This document shows, one piece after another, positions 25,422 through 33,526 of a DNA stretch of 64,000 bases. Under the pieces are notes generated by a model. The model had not been told where the DNA came from and did not search any database. It saw only the letters and a program-made list of their open reading frames with translations. The stretch comes from Geomonas limicola (GTDB lineage: Bacteria > Desulfobacterota > Desulfuromonadia > Geobacterales > Geobacteraceae): positions 186,001 through 250,000 of the forward strand of contig NZ_BLXZ01000004.1 of assembly GCF_014193675.1 (NCBI RefSeq). Direction: 5' to 3'. Position 1 is the stretch's first letter. Each line of letters opens with the position of its first letter. Position numbers and translations under genes: made by a program.

Positions 25422-28400
25422 TCAGGAAGAAAGCTTCTCCACCCTGACCCGCGTGGAGCTGAAGTCCGGGATGCCCGCCACGACGTCCACGAGCGGCAGT
25501 CCTCCCAGCGCCTCGTCCATCCTCCCCAGGTCGTTGGGAAGGATTCCGGTGCCGAGCCGCGGGTCACCCTTGAGCCCTTGAGGCCCCGCCACGTCCTTCC
25601 CTAAGAACACCTGGTCCGCCGAGCGTACCGGAAGGGATGAGGCGCCCATCTGGGTGTGGCCGTAGTGGAAGGAGACGGCGAGGCAACCCCGGCGCACCAG
25701 GGTGCTCACCCGTACCTTTCCGGTGACTCCTTGGGGTGAGCTCGAAGAGATCAGGCGGACTTTCTCTCCATCAAGGATCTTAAGCCGCGCAGCATCGTCA
25801 CGGTGCATCACCACGTAGTTCTCGGGGAACACCTCCATGGACCAGCGGTGCGAAGTGGTGCGGGACTGGGCGTGCAGGTTCATCTTGTGGGTGACCAGTG
25901 CAAACGGGTAATCGCTGTCAGCCCTTTCGAGGACGTTCCCCGCGGCGTCTTCCGGAGGGAGGTAGGTCGCCACGCCAGGAATGAGGGCGCCGGATCGGAA
26001 GTTTCGGCAGGTAGCCAGTTCCTCGTTGTAGAGGGCGACCCGCTTCACCCCCGCCTTGTGGTTCTCGCCCTGGAAGTCGTCCCGGTAGCGTCCGGTGAAG
26101 GCGCCGCCGCGCGCCAGCAGGTAGCAGGTCCTTTTCCACTGACTCTCGCTGAGCATCGCCTTGAACCGTGCCACCGGATAGTTCTGCTCGACGAAGGATA
26201 CCTCCTCGGGGGAGGCCTCGGGGAGCTTCGCGCTCTCGGCAAGATTGGCTATGCCGCGCAGGTAGTAGTCCTCGCCCGTGGTGAGCGGGTGCAGTTTGCC
26301 GTCGCCGGAGGGGATTGCTCCTGCTCCGAACCCCGGGAGCTTGGCCCGCAGCGCCAGGTCGATCAGGAAGGTCTCCAGCCCGTAAGACCTGCCGTCCTTG
26401 GTCTTCCCGGTTATCGGTTCGATAGCGGGGGTACGCACCGCGGTGAACTTGAGGGCCGGGGCGTGCGGGGTGAGGAAGGCGTAGTGCCCCTCGGGATAGG
26501 TGATGTCCGGCACGATGTAGTCGGCGTAGAGGTTCGACTCGTTGATGCAGACATCGATCGAGACGTGCAGCGGCACTTTCGCCGGATCTTTCAGGGTGCT
26601 GGCGAAACGCTGCCCGCCGGGGATCGAGTAGACCGGGTTGAAGAAGTAGCTGAAGAGAACCTGGCAGGCGTAGGGGTAGCCCTGGTCGATGCCGCTCAAG
26701 GTCTCGACGCAGAGCCCCCCCAAGGTGAAGGGGAACCAGGGGCGACGTGCCGGGTAGCCGCTGCCGCCGGCCTCTTTTTTCCGTCGGTATTCGCTGCTCT
26801 TCTCGTAGCTTGCCCCCTCGCGGGAGAGCATGACCCCTTTCGCCTTCAGCTGGGAGGGGAACGCCTTCAGGTCGAAGCTCCCCTGGTTCCAGCTCCCCGC
26901 GGCGCCGCTTCCCTTCAGGTAGCCCCCTTTGCGGTCCACGCTCCCGATCAGCGCGTTCAAGACGGCGACCGAGTAGGCCGCGTGCACGCCGCTTGCGTAG
27001 TTGCCTGCCCCGTGGTACTGGCAGACCGCGGCGCGGGTGCCGTGCGAGGTGAACTCGCGGGCAACGCGTACGATCTGCTCCGGCGTCACCCCGGCGCTTG
27101 CCGCGTACTGTTCCAGCGTGAACCTGCGCGCCGATTCGGCCAGCAGGCGGAAGGAGGTCTTCACCCGGATGGTGCTCCCGTTGGGGCCGACCAGTGTCGC
27201 CTCGCGGTCGAGTTGGGCGCTCTCCACCGCATCGAAGGGAAACGGTTTATCCTCCGCACCGAGCACCACGTAGGCGCTTGCCTGTTCCCCGGTCAGTGCG
27301 GGGTTGAGATCCGACATGCGCAGAAAGCGGTGCTCTTGGCGATGTCCCGGTTCTACTACGACGAGGTGGGTCGCGTTACTGTACGAGCCGTGACCAACTT
27401 TCGCAGCCGCCTTCGGGTTGGGGGCGCTCAAGTACGCCGTGTGGCAGCGGTCGTTTTCCATCATCCAGCGGACCATCCCCATGGCGAAGGCGCCATCCTG
27501 CCCCGGCTTGATGGCGATCCAGTCCTCCGCGTGGGCCGAGGCGTTGGTGGCGCGCGGGTCGATGACGGTGAAGCGGGTCTTGCCGGCGGCGCTGCGGCTT
27601 GCCACCAGGGCACCGTAGGTGTTGATCCCCGGTTGGGTCGCCTCGTAGATGTTCGCACCGAAGAGGAGCAGGTATTCGGCACTCAAGGGATCGGCCTTGA
27701 GTTCGACCTCCTTCTTCTCGGTGAGCGCGAAGTTCCCCATGCGGAAACCCAGGCCGCAGATGTCGGTGTGCCCTACGCGGTTCACCGACCCCATGGCCTC
27801 TTTCACGAAGCGGCTGGTGAACTCCTGGCGGCCGCTTTGGTCGCGTCCCGCGATGAAGACGAAACCGTTACGCACCGGCCCGAGCTCCGGCGCCTTCGGG
27901 TCGATGGGGCGGTCGGAGTTGAGTTCGGCGAGACCGGGGACGCGGCGCTCCTCGCCCACGTGGGCGAAGAGTTTTCCCCCCTGGACGATCTCCTCGATCA
28001 TCCGGTCCCATTCGATCGGCTCAAACTGGCCGCTGCCGCGGGGACCGCTCCGCTTGAGCGGGCGCACCAGGCGGTAAGGGTTGTTGACGTAGTTGGGGGC
28101 GTCGTGTGCCTTTCCGCAGACCGAAGCCGGCGTCTGCAGGCTCTCCCGGACCGGGGTGTGGTACTCGAGCGGATCGAAGCGCATGTTGTAGGGGTGGTAC
28201 GGATTGCCGGCAATGGTTGCCAGTTTGCCGTCCTGAACCGTCATGCGGGTGCCGCAGCGCGCGTTGCACCCGAGGCATGCGGAGTAGACGGTGCGGGTTC
28301 CCCTGTCGCCGGGGCTGGCCGGTGTCGCCTGCACCCGGCGCGGGTCGAGCCACTGTCGCGCCGCCTCGGCCTGGGAGCGGGCGGCAAGCAGGGTCGCCGT

Positions 28401-28478
28401 GCTGACCGAAGCGTAGGTGAGGAAGTTGCGTCGGGAAAGCTTCAACACGGAGGATTCCAATGCGGAAAATATGTTCAT
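25422..28478 (-). CDS. ttrA: TtrA-like molybdopterin oxidoreductase (tetrathionate-reductase type)
   Basis: 1018 residues, a DMSO-reductase-family catalytic subunit. A Tat signal (LSRRNFLTYAS) is followed by the cluster motif CLGCNARC...C and by TDICGLGFRMGN, whose Cys I take as the Mo ligand, as in the TtrA/ArrA/SrrA branch. The length agrees with TtrA (about 1020). It would reduce tetrathionate or a related sulfur, selenium or arsenic oxyanion in the periplasm; the substrate cannot be fixed by eye. It overlaps the upstream ferredoxin-type gene by 4 nt. Confidence 0.8.
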   Translation of the reverse strand: MNIFSALESSVLKLSRRNFLTYASVSTATLLAARSQAEAARQWLDPRRVQATPASPGDRGTRTVYSACLGCNARCGTRMTVQDGKLATIAGNPYHPYNMRFDPLEYHTPVRESLQTPASVCGKAHDAPNYVNNPYRLVRPLKRSGPRGSGQFEPIEWDRMIEEIVQGGKLFAHVGEERRVPGLAELNSDRPIDPKAPELGPVRNGFVFIAGRDQSGRQEFTSRFVKEAMGSVNRVGHTDICGLGFRMGNFALTEKKEVELKADPLSAEYLLLFGANIYEATQPGINTYGALVASRSAAGKTRFTVIDPRATNASAHAEDWIAIKPGQDGAFAMGMVRWMMENDRCHTAYLSAPNPKAAAKVGHGSYSNATHLVVVEPGHRQEHRFLRMSDLNPALTGEQASAYVVLGAEDKPFPFDAVESAQLDREATLVGPNGSTIRVKTSFRLLAESARRFTLEQYAASAGVTPEQIVRVAREFTSHGTRAAVCQYHGAGNYASGVHAAYSVAVLNALIGSVDRKGGYLKGSGAAGSWNQGSFDLKAFPSQLKAKGVMLSREGASYEKSSEYRRKKEAGGSGYPARRPWFPFTLGGLCVETLSGIDQGYPYACQVLFSYFFNPVYSIPGGQRFASTLKDPAKVPLHVSIDVCINESNLYADYIVPDITYPEGHYAFLTPHAPALKFTAVRTPAIEPITGKTKDGRSYGLETFLIDLALRAKLPGFGAGAIPSGDGKLHPLTTGEDYYLRGIANLAESAKLPEASPEEVSFVEQNYPVARFKAMLSESQWKRTCYLLARGGAFTGRYRDDFQGENHKAGVKRVALYNEELATCRNFRSGALIPGVATYLPPEDAAGNVLERADSDYPFALVTHKMNLHAQSRTTSHRWSMEVFPENYVVMHRDDAARLKILDGEKVRLISSSSPQGVTGKVRVSTLVRRGCLAVSFHYGHTQMGASSLPVRSADQVFLGKDVAGPQGLKGDPRLGTGILPNDLGRMDEALGGLPLVDVVAGIPDFSSTRVRVEKLSS

Positions 28479-29203
28479 GCAGTCCTCCCTGATCTGGCGC
28501 GCAGCGGCACGTAGAGAAGACTCGTGGTTATACCAAGTTCGGGCTTGCGGGAGACCAGGTCGTTGCGCGAGAGATACTGGGCGAACTCCCCTTCAGGTGC
28601 GAGTGCATTGCCGAAAAGGCGGGCCCGGCTGGGGCAGGCGTCGACGCAGGCAGGGTTGAGCCCTTTGACCAGGCGGTGCAGGCAGAAGTCGCATTTGTCT
28701 ACCTTGTTCCCGTGGCGGGGATCCGGGTAGCGCGCCTCGTACGGGCAGGCGCTGATGCAGGAGAGGGTGGCGCTGCAGCGCTCCCAATCCGTGACCACGA
28801 TGCCGTTAGGCAGCTTGAATGTGGCGTTGGGGGCACAGGAGGGAACGCAGGGCGGGTTCTCGCACTGGTTGCACTGCACCGGGGTGAAGGCGACCCGCGA
28901 GCCGTGGGTGTCCTTGCTCTCCTCGATCAGGATCCGTGTGTTGAACTGCTGCGGTGCGGTGTCGTTTTGAGCCTTGCAGGCGATGACGCAGGACTGGCAT
29001 CCGGTGCAGCGGTTCAGGTCGATGATCATGCGCCAGCGCTGCTCCGCGACCTTTTCTGCGGCCCCGGCAGAGCGCGCAGAGCCGGCGGCGAGGATCCCCA
29101 GGACCGTCTGGGTGAGAAACGCACGCCGGGAGGTGTGCTGGGTGACTGATTCCGGATGCAGGTCATCCTGTGGCAGGGACGGAGTCCCTTCGGTGCTCGT
29201 CAT
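28475..29203 (-). CDS. ttrB: TtrB-like iron-sulfur subunit with one incomplete cluster motif
   Basis: 242 residues, with its own Tat-type leader (TSRRAFLTQTVLG). Cluster motifs are CTGCQSCVIAC, CNQCENPPCVPSC, CSATLSCISAC and CDFC...C...C. In the third motif the second cysteine position is threonine (C-x2-T-x2-C-x3-C), which parallels NarH, where Trp replaces that Cys and the cluster is [3Fe-4S]. It transfers electrons to the TtrA-like subunit. No TtrC/NrfD-type anchor is encoded on either side, so the electron donor is unclear. An AAGGA ribosome site precedes the ATG. Confidence 0.82.
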   Translation of the reverse strand: MTSTEGTPSLPQDDLHPESVTQHTSRRAFLTQTVLGILAAGSARSAGAAEKVAEQRWRMIIDLNRCTGCQSCVIACKAQNDTAPQQFNTRILIEESKDTHGSRVAFTPVQCNQCENPPCVPSCAPNATFKLPNGIVVTDWERCSATLSCISACPYEARYPDPRHGNKVDKCDFCLHRLVKGLNPACVDACPSRARLFGNALAPEGEFAQYLSRNDLVSRKPELGITTSLLYVPLRARSGRTA

Positions 29204-29437
29204 GTCTGTTGTATCCTTCGTGCGGGGGATTCACTTCGGCGGGATGTTGTAGCAAGACGGAAGTGCGGCGCCACTATATACAAAACCGATGGCAGTGACA
29301 AGCTTTTGCGATGGGTGTGTGGCTATGGACAGGCAAAGGTCTTTAAGGTGACCACTGAGGGTGCAGTATGGAGATAATCTATTCGCAGGATTGCCAAAGA
29401 AGCTGCGAGAACTAAGGGCGTATGCAGCAAAGCTTGG

Positions 29438-29713
29438 TTGTCAAAAGTCGAAGAAAGCTCGGCTTGGAGGGGGGGCTCCGAATTTGATGGAAATGGGGCG
29501 GGTGCGATGCTGGCAGGATTCCGCCACCGTGAAGGATTGACGCAGGTCTCCACATCGGCAGGCATCCCAAAACGCCATATCCGCGAAATTGAAAACGGCC
29601 GGAGGGCGATCGGTGTCGTGAACGCGAAGCGGTTCGCCGCTGTACAGAACTGCAATTGGAGGCGGTTCTATAAAAGTAAGGCATTACAAAGCAGAAATGA
29701 CAGAAGGCCGTAG
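29438..29713 (+). pseudogene. Degenerate Xre-type helix-turn-helix remnant
   Basis: The frame reads GAMLAGFRHREGLTQVSTSAGIPKRHIREIENGRRAIGVVNAKRFAAV, which follows the pattern of Xre/HTH_3 antitoxin-like regulators (GLTQ..LA...GI....IS.IE.G.R.IG...AKRLA). The only start is a TTG with no ribosome site, the upstream part is out of frame, and the C-terminus runs into a terminator. It reads as a broken regulator at the edge of the island. Confidence 0.45.
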
Positions 29714-29732
29714 TTGAGGACTACGGCCTTCT
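29702..29732 (+). terminator. Terminator hairpin next to the decayed att site
   Basis: AGAAGGCCGTAGT pairs with ACTACGGCCTTCT and is followed by GTTTT. Each intact att copy further right is also preceded by such a hairpin, so this may be the terminator that followed the tRNA. Confidence 0.8.
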
Positions 29733-29738
29733 GTTTTA

Positions 29739-29767
29739 TGTCGGATAGATGGAGATTCAAATACTAG
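29739..29767. repeat. Possible decayed tRNA-Ser att copy
   Basis: Aligned without gaps to the tRNA 3' end, 21 of 28 bases match (for example CGGATAGAT-GGAGATTC against CGGAGAGATAGGGATTC). It also follows a terminator hairpin and a TTTTAT run as the intact copies do. It could be chance. Confidence 0.4.
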
Positions 29768-29777
29768 TCACACAACC

Positions 29778-30257
29778 TTATCCCAATATTTTTCTACCAC
29801 GGGCCAAGTCCCAATGCCTTGTCCATGTCCAGACCTGACCCTGCGGCCGTGTCCGTGTCCGAAGCCCCTCGGGGCTCTGGAAGTGGCAGTGGTACTTCTC
29901 GACGCGCCGCATGACCGTAAGGACCGCCGCGTCGTGGGCCTCTTTCACTTCCGAGTTGCCGCAGGCATAGAGGACCGAGACCAACTTGGGCGCGGAAAAG
30001 GTGCAGTCGTTGCCGGCCCGCCGGGTCTCAACAAGCTCCCCGGTCTCCTTGTCGCGGGAGAGCCGGGGCTCAACGATCCTCCGTCCGTCCGGGTCCTCCC
30101 CCCGGCACAGGGCGTGGAACTCCCCCTCACCAACCGGACCATCGAGCCCGCGCTCCCGGGCGCCATGGCCGAGCCACCGGGAAATCTCTCCCTGCTCGGC
30201 CTCCCGGAGGTAGTAATCCTCCCTGGAGAAGTACCGGCCGGCTTGCTCTGCCCCCAT
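29778..30257 (-). pseudogene. MobF/TrwC-type relaxase N-terminal fragment
   Basis: 159 codons matching the start of the TrwC/TraI relaxase domain: MGAEQAGRYFSREDYYLRE, SRWLGHGARERGLDGPV, then NDCTFSAPKLVSVLYACG and HDAAVLTVMRRVEKY. Intact MobF relaxases are usually more than 900 residues, with the metal-binding histidines and the helicase following; here the frame stops after DLARGRKILG. It is a remnant of a conjugative element and has no partner genes. Confidence 0.75.
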
Positions 30258-30554
30258 GCCAGGCGAGATTTACATCATATTGGAAAGGTCGGCCTGTCTG
30301 CGTAGCAAAAGTGGTGGCACATATTTGCCCCCCTAGCTTAGGATAACGATGACTTTTTTGTATCGGCATGAGGGAGATCGAGTTAAGAAGAATTTAACCA
30401 AATAACCTACGCAGAGAATGATTCTAACGAGGGCCTGTGTAGTTGGGAAAAGTTGCATAGTAACTGCAATAATTAGCTTGATCGGAAGATGGTTTTAATT
30501 TAATCTAACGAAAACTGGGACATCTAAGGATTTATTAACCGGGAAGGGGGGGAT
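30258..30554. other. AT-rich gene-free stretch
   Basis: The base composition drops sharply near 30300, marking the start of foreign DNA. No gene is visible. It presumably holds the promoter of the NACHT gene; I see no convincing boxes. Confidence 0.5.
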
Positions 30555-32339
30555 ATGCCAACAGCCATCGCAATTGGAGGAGCAATAGCTATTAAAAAGC
30601 TTATAGATCAAATAACAGCTGATCTCTATGCGAGTTTTAAAGATGGCTATAAGGATAAACTGGAAAGAATCTCAGCATTAAATAATATTTCTGCTCTTAG
30701 CAATAAGATAGAAGAAGTAGGCCGAGTTAAAACAATTTGGCAAACTGATAAGTCTATTCAGTTGTCTTCATTTTACTGCCAAAGCCATGTCTTGTTAAAT
30801 GGTGAACGCAGGGTCGTCAACTCGGTGTCTGACTTTGAAATCGACGGTAATATATTGATAGAAGGGATTGCTGGGCAAGGTAAATCTATACTAATGCGTC
30901 ACCTGTGCATGACAGAGTTAGATAATGGAAACTTTATCCCGGTATTTATAGAACTCAGGAGAATAAATTCCGAACAAGAGTTGATGCCAATAATAAATGC
31001 AAAGTTGGTTGAACTTGGTTTTGATATTGACCCAGAAATATTTAGATATTTATGCAGCCTAGAAAAAATGTTATTTTTATTGGACGGATTCGATGAGGTC
31101 CCAGATAAGATACAGAAATCTTTGATAAACGAGATTGAAGATATAACTAATTTGTATAGAGGAATTAAAATAGTAGTTAGCTCTAGGCCTGAAAGTGGGA
31201 TAGAGTACTTGCCATCATTTAGTGTAGCAAAAGTTGACTATGTTAGGAATGATGAGTACAAGGTGATAATATCTAAATTAAGTGAGAGTGCAGAATTTGC
31301 AGAAACATTAATTGATAGAATTAATGTACATAAATCTGATATTAAAGAAATGCTATGTACTCCTCTTATGATCACTCTTTTAGTGCTGACTTACAAGGCT
31401 TATCAAAAAATACCAGAACAACTTTCAGAATTTTTTGAAAGCATGTTTCACCTTATGCTACAAAGACACGATGGAACAAAGCCTGGGTACACTAGAGAAC
31501 GGAGATGCACGCTTAATGATATAGAATATCAAAGGATTTTTGAGGCATTGTGTTTCTTGTCAAAAGATAATGGTCAAACATTTAAAGCTTCAACCTTGTA
31601 TGAATGTGCGGCAAGGGCAATATCGATTTGTAAACTTGACGCTGATCCACAAAAATATGTACAAGATATCAACAGAATAACTTGTCTAATAGTATACGAA
31701 GGCAAGGTTTTCCGTTTCTTACACAAAAGCATTCAAGAGTACTTTGCTGCATCTTTTATAAAATACAAGCCAGATTCTGTTTCAGTTAAGTTTTACGACA
31801 AAATGGACTTAGATTCGCATAAATGGCACCAGGAGCTTCTGTATCTCGAAGAGATAGATAAATATAGATTCAGTAAGTATCTTTTGTTGCCAGCTTGTCG
31901 AAAATATTTAAATCCTCCTAAAAAAACTATACCAAAAAAAATAATCACCAAAGATTATTCCAATATTCTTGAGAAAACGTTCTATTTTACATTGGAACCA
32001 ACAAGTTGGATCTGGTTTGGCTACGATAGGCTGCTAAGATCAATTCTTGAAACATCTGAACTAAGAGTTACCTCTCGAAGTATATTAGCTAATTACCTAC
32101 AACGAAACAAGATTTTTAACGATTCTAAAGATCTAATTCATCAGTACTTAAATGATTTTCAACCAAAAACAAGCACTCGGTGGGTGTCATTGAAGAAATT
32201 GAGAGATAATAATATCTGTTTCGAAGCAATTACTCTTTTCGCTGAGGCAGTATTTGACCTACTACACCGTCGGGGCTTAGATTGTCAAAAGTACCTGAAA
32301 GAGCAAGAGAAAACAGATTTTATGGAAGATTTCCTGTAG
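30555..32339 (+). CDS. NACHT-domain STAND NTPase (bacterial NLR-like)
   Basis: 594 residues. After an N-terminal helical region of about 95 residues comes a NACHT module: Walker A GIAGQGKS (104-111), Walker B LFLLDGFDEV (173-182, with the extra acidic residues of NACHT), an SSRPES sensor motif, and the winged-helix signature FRFLHKSIQEYFAASF near 385-400. The last 190 residues are AT-rich coding sequence without a known domain. Related bacterial NACHT proteins protect against phage. A GGGGGG ribosome site precedes the ATG. Codon use is unlike the host, so it was acquired. Confidence 0.85.
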   Translation: MPTAIAIGGAIAIKKLIDQITADLYASFKDGYKDKLERISALNNISALSNKIEEVGRVKTIWQTDKSIQLSSFYCQSHVLLNGERRVVNSVSDFEIDGNILIEGIAGQGKSILMRHLCMTELDNGNFIPVFIELRRINSEQELMPIINAKLVELGFDIDPEIFRYLCSLEKMLFLLDGFDEVPDKIQKSLINEIEDITNLYRGIKIVVSSRPESGIEYLPSFSVAKVDYVRNDEYKVIISKLSESAEFAETLIDRINVHKSDIKEMLCTPLMITLLVLTYKAYQKIPEQLSEFFESMFHLMLQRHDGTKPGYTRERRCTLNDIEYQRIFEALCFLSKDNGQTFKASTLYECAARAISICKLDADPQKYVQDINRITCLIVYEGKVFRFLHKSIQEYFAASFIKYKPDSVSVKFYDKMDLDSHKWHQELLYLEEIDKYRFSKYLLLPACRKYLNPPKKTIPKKIITKDYSNILEKTFYFTLEPTSWIWFGYDRLLRSILETSELRVTSRSILANYLQRNKIFNDSKDLIHQYLNDFQPKTSTRWVSLKKLRDNNICFEAITLFAEAVFDLLHRRGLDCQKYLKEQEKTDFMEDFL

Positions 32340-32495
32340 GGTGGCTACGCTCGATTGTCCACGGAACTCAAATAACTGACCCACTCGGGAATAAGCCGGG
32401 AGATTCATGTGGTATGCAGGTAACGCGGGCGTTGGTGAATTCCCAGACGTTTAAATGCGAGGGTATTAACGCCAAGAGATCTGTAAGGACTTACT
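32340..32495. other. Spacer between NACHT gene and membrane-protein gene
   Basis: 156 bp of higher GC than the flanking genes. An overlapping frame exists but is not supported. No terminator is obvious, so the two genes may be co-transcribed. Confidence 0.4.
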
Positions 32496-33251
32496 ATGGC
32501 GATTTTTTTTACAGCAGTTGGCTCAATGCTGCTCACCCTATTGATTTTGATAGGGATCATTTGCGGTTTCATATGGCTTGTCATGGCCGATTTATTGCTA
32601 GTTATGAGTAAGCTTCTTAACTGGGTCAAGAGAGGATCAAATTTTTTGTTAGTCATATTTCCAGTTGGATTTTCAGTGGCCTCTATACCATTACTTACTA
32701 GATTTAGGTGGGGTTTGGATTGCTTTCGAGTAATTGGTATTGTTATAGAAATAATGGGATTACTGACAGTTGTATGGTCATTGGTAAAAGAAAGTAAAAA
32801 ATATAACCATGCTGGCTACCACAAATCATTTATAAATTGGGTGTTTGAGTTAAAATCTGTCCTCAAACAAACCAACGGTTGCTTCGGCGCCTTTAGTATG
32901 ACAGGCGGTGCAACAATTGGTTCGGGGGCATTGACCGTGTCTACACAAAATTTCAAAGATGTTGATGAAAAGGTGGAGTACTTACTGAAACGAGTCATTG
33001 AACTTCAAACCTCAATTGATGCTAATCATAATTTAATTGAGCGGGTTAAGAATGAATTGAATGAGAAAATAGATAGTGTCACTGGGAATCTTAGTCACCA
33101 AATCTCAATTCTCAAAGATGAATTAAGGGATAAAGCGACTCTTGATTATTATATGCTTATTTCTGGATCCTGGCTGACAGTCACAGGCATGGTTATGACC
33201 AATACACCAGATAGGATATTTGAATACCTACTTAGATTCCCATCAAAATAA
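32496..33251 (+). CDS. Coiled-coil membrane protein of unknown function
   Basis: 251 residues. Hydrophobic helices lie at about 5-35, 48-65 and 75-95, then a cytoplasmic or periplasmic part with a Gly/Thr-rich turn (FSMTGGATIGSGALTVST) and a coiled coil from about 155 to 215 (DVDEKVEYLLKRVIELQTSIDANHN...), and a last hydrophobic segment (YYMLISGSWLTVTGMVM). AAGGA precedes the ATG. Downstream of a NACHT ATPase it could be an effector or accessory protein, but that rests on position only. Confidence 0.7.
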   Translation: MAIFFTAVGSMLLTLLILIGIICGFIWLVMADLLLVMSKLLNWVKRGSNFLLVIFPVGFSVASIPLLTRFRWGLDCFRVIGIVIEIMGLLTVVWSLVKESKKYNHAGYHKSFINWVFELKSVLKQTNGCFGAFSMTGGATIGSGALTVSTQNFKDVDEKVEYLLKRVIELQTSIDANHNLIERVKNELNEKIDSVTGNLSHQISILKDELRDKATLDYYMLISGSWLTVTGMVMTNTPDRIFEYLLRFPSK

Positions 33252-33380
33252 TTAGGATTAAGATTCTATGGTACGCCATCGCTCAAGGGCTCGCAGGGCC
33301 TCCTTTGACAAAAAACATTTAGATCGTGAAAGTAGGTGCGAGTTGCTAACCCCTCATAGAAATGGATGAAAGGGATGAGA

Positions 33381-33508
33381 TAAGGACCACAGCCTGCTGA
33401 TAAAAATCGGCGACAACGTGATCCCGAAGAAGCGGACCCCGGGAGCTTTTAAGAGTTTGAATGCGATGAGCGCCTCTCAGTTCACTGGGGTGGCGGCGGA
33501 GAAATAAA
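33381..33508 (+). pseudogene. Possible GC-rich coding remnant
   Basis: Between two AT-rich genes a frame without a start reads DKDHSLLIKIGDNVIPKKR and continues to SASQFTGVAAEK before a stop. Its composition resembles the host rather than the island. I do not recognise the protein; it may be a fragment left by an earlier insertion. Confidence 0.25.
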
Positions 33509-33526
33509 CAAATTAAGGATATTTCA

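Noticed and set aside
25803..28514. A 903-codon open frame on the plus strand
   Set aside because: Antisense shadow of the TtrA-like gene; no ribosome site and no domain pattern.
32282..32611. 109-codon gene overlapping the end of the NACHT gene
   Set aside because: Runs through the NACHT stop, into the next gene's start, in a different frame; no ribosome site.
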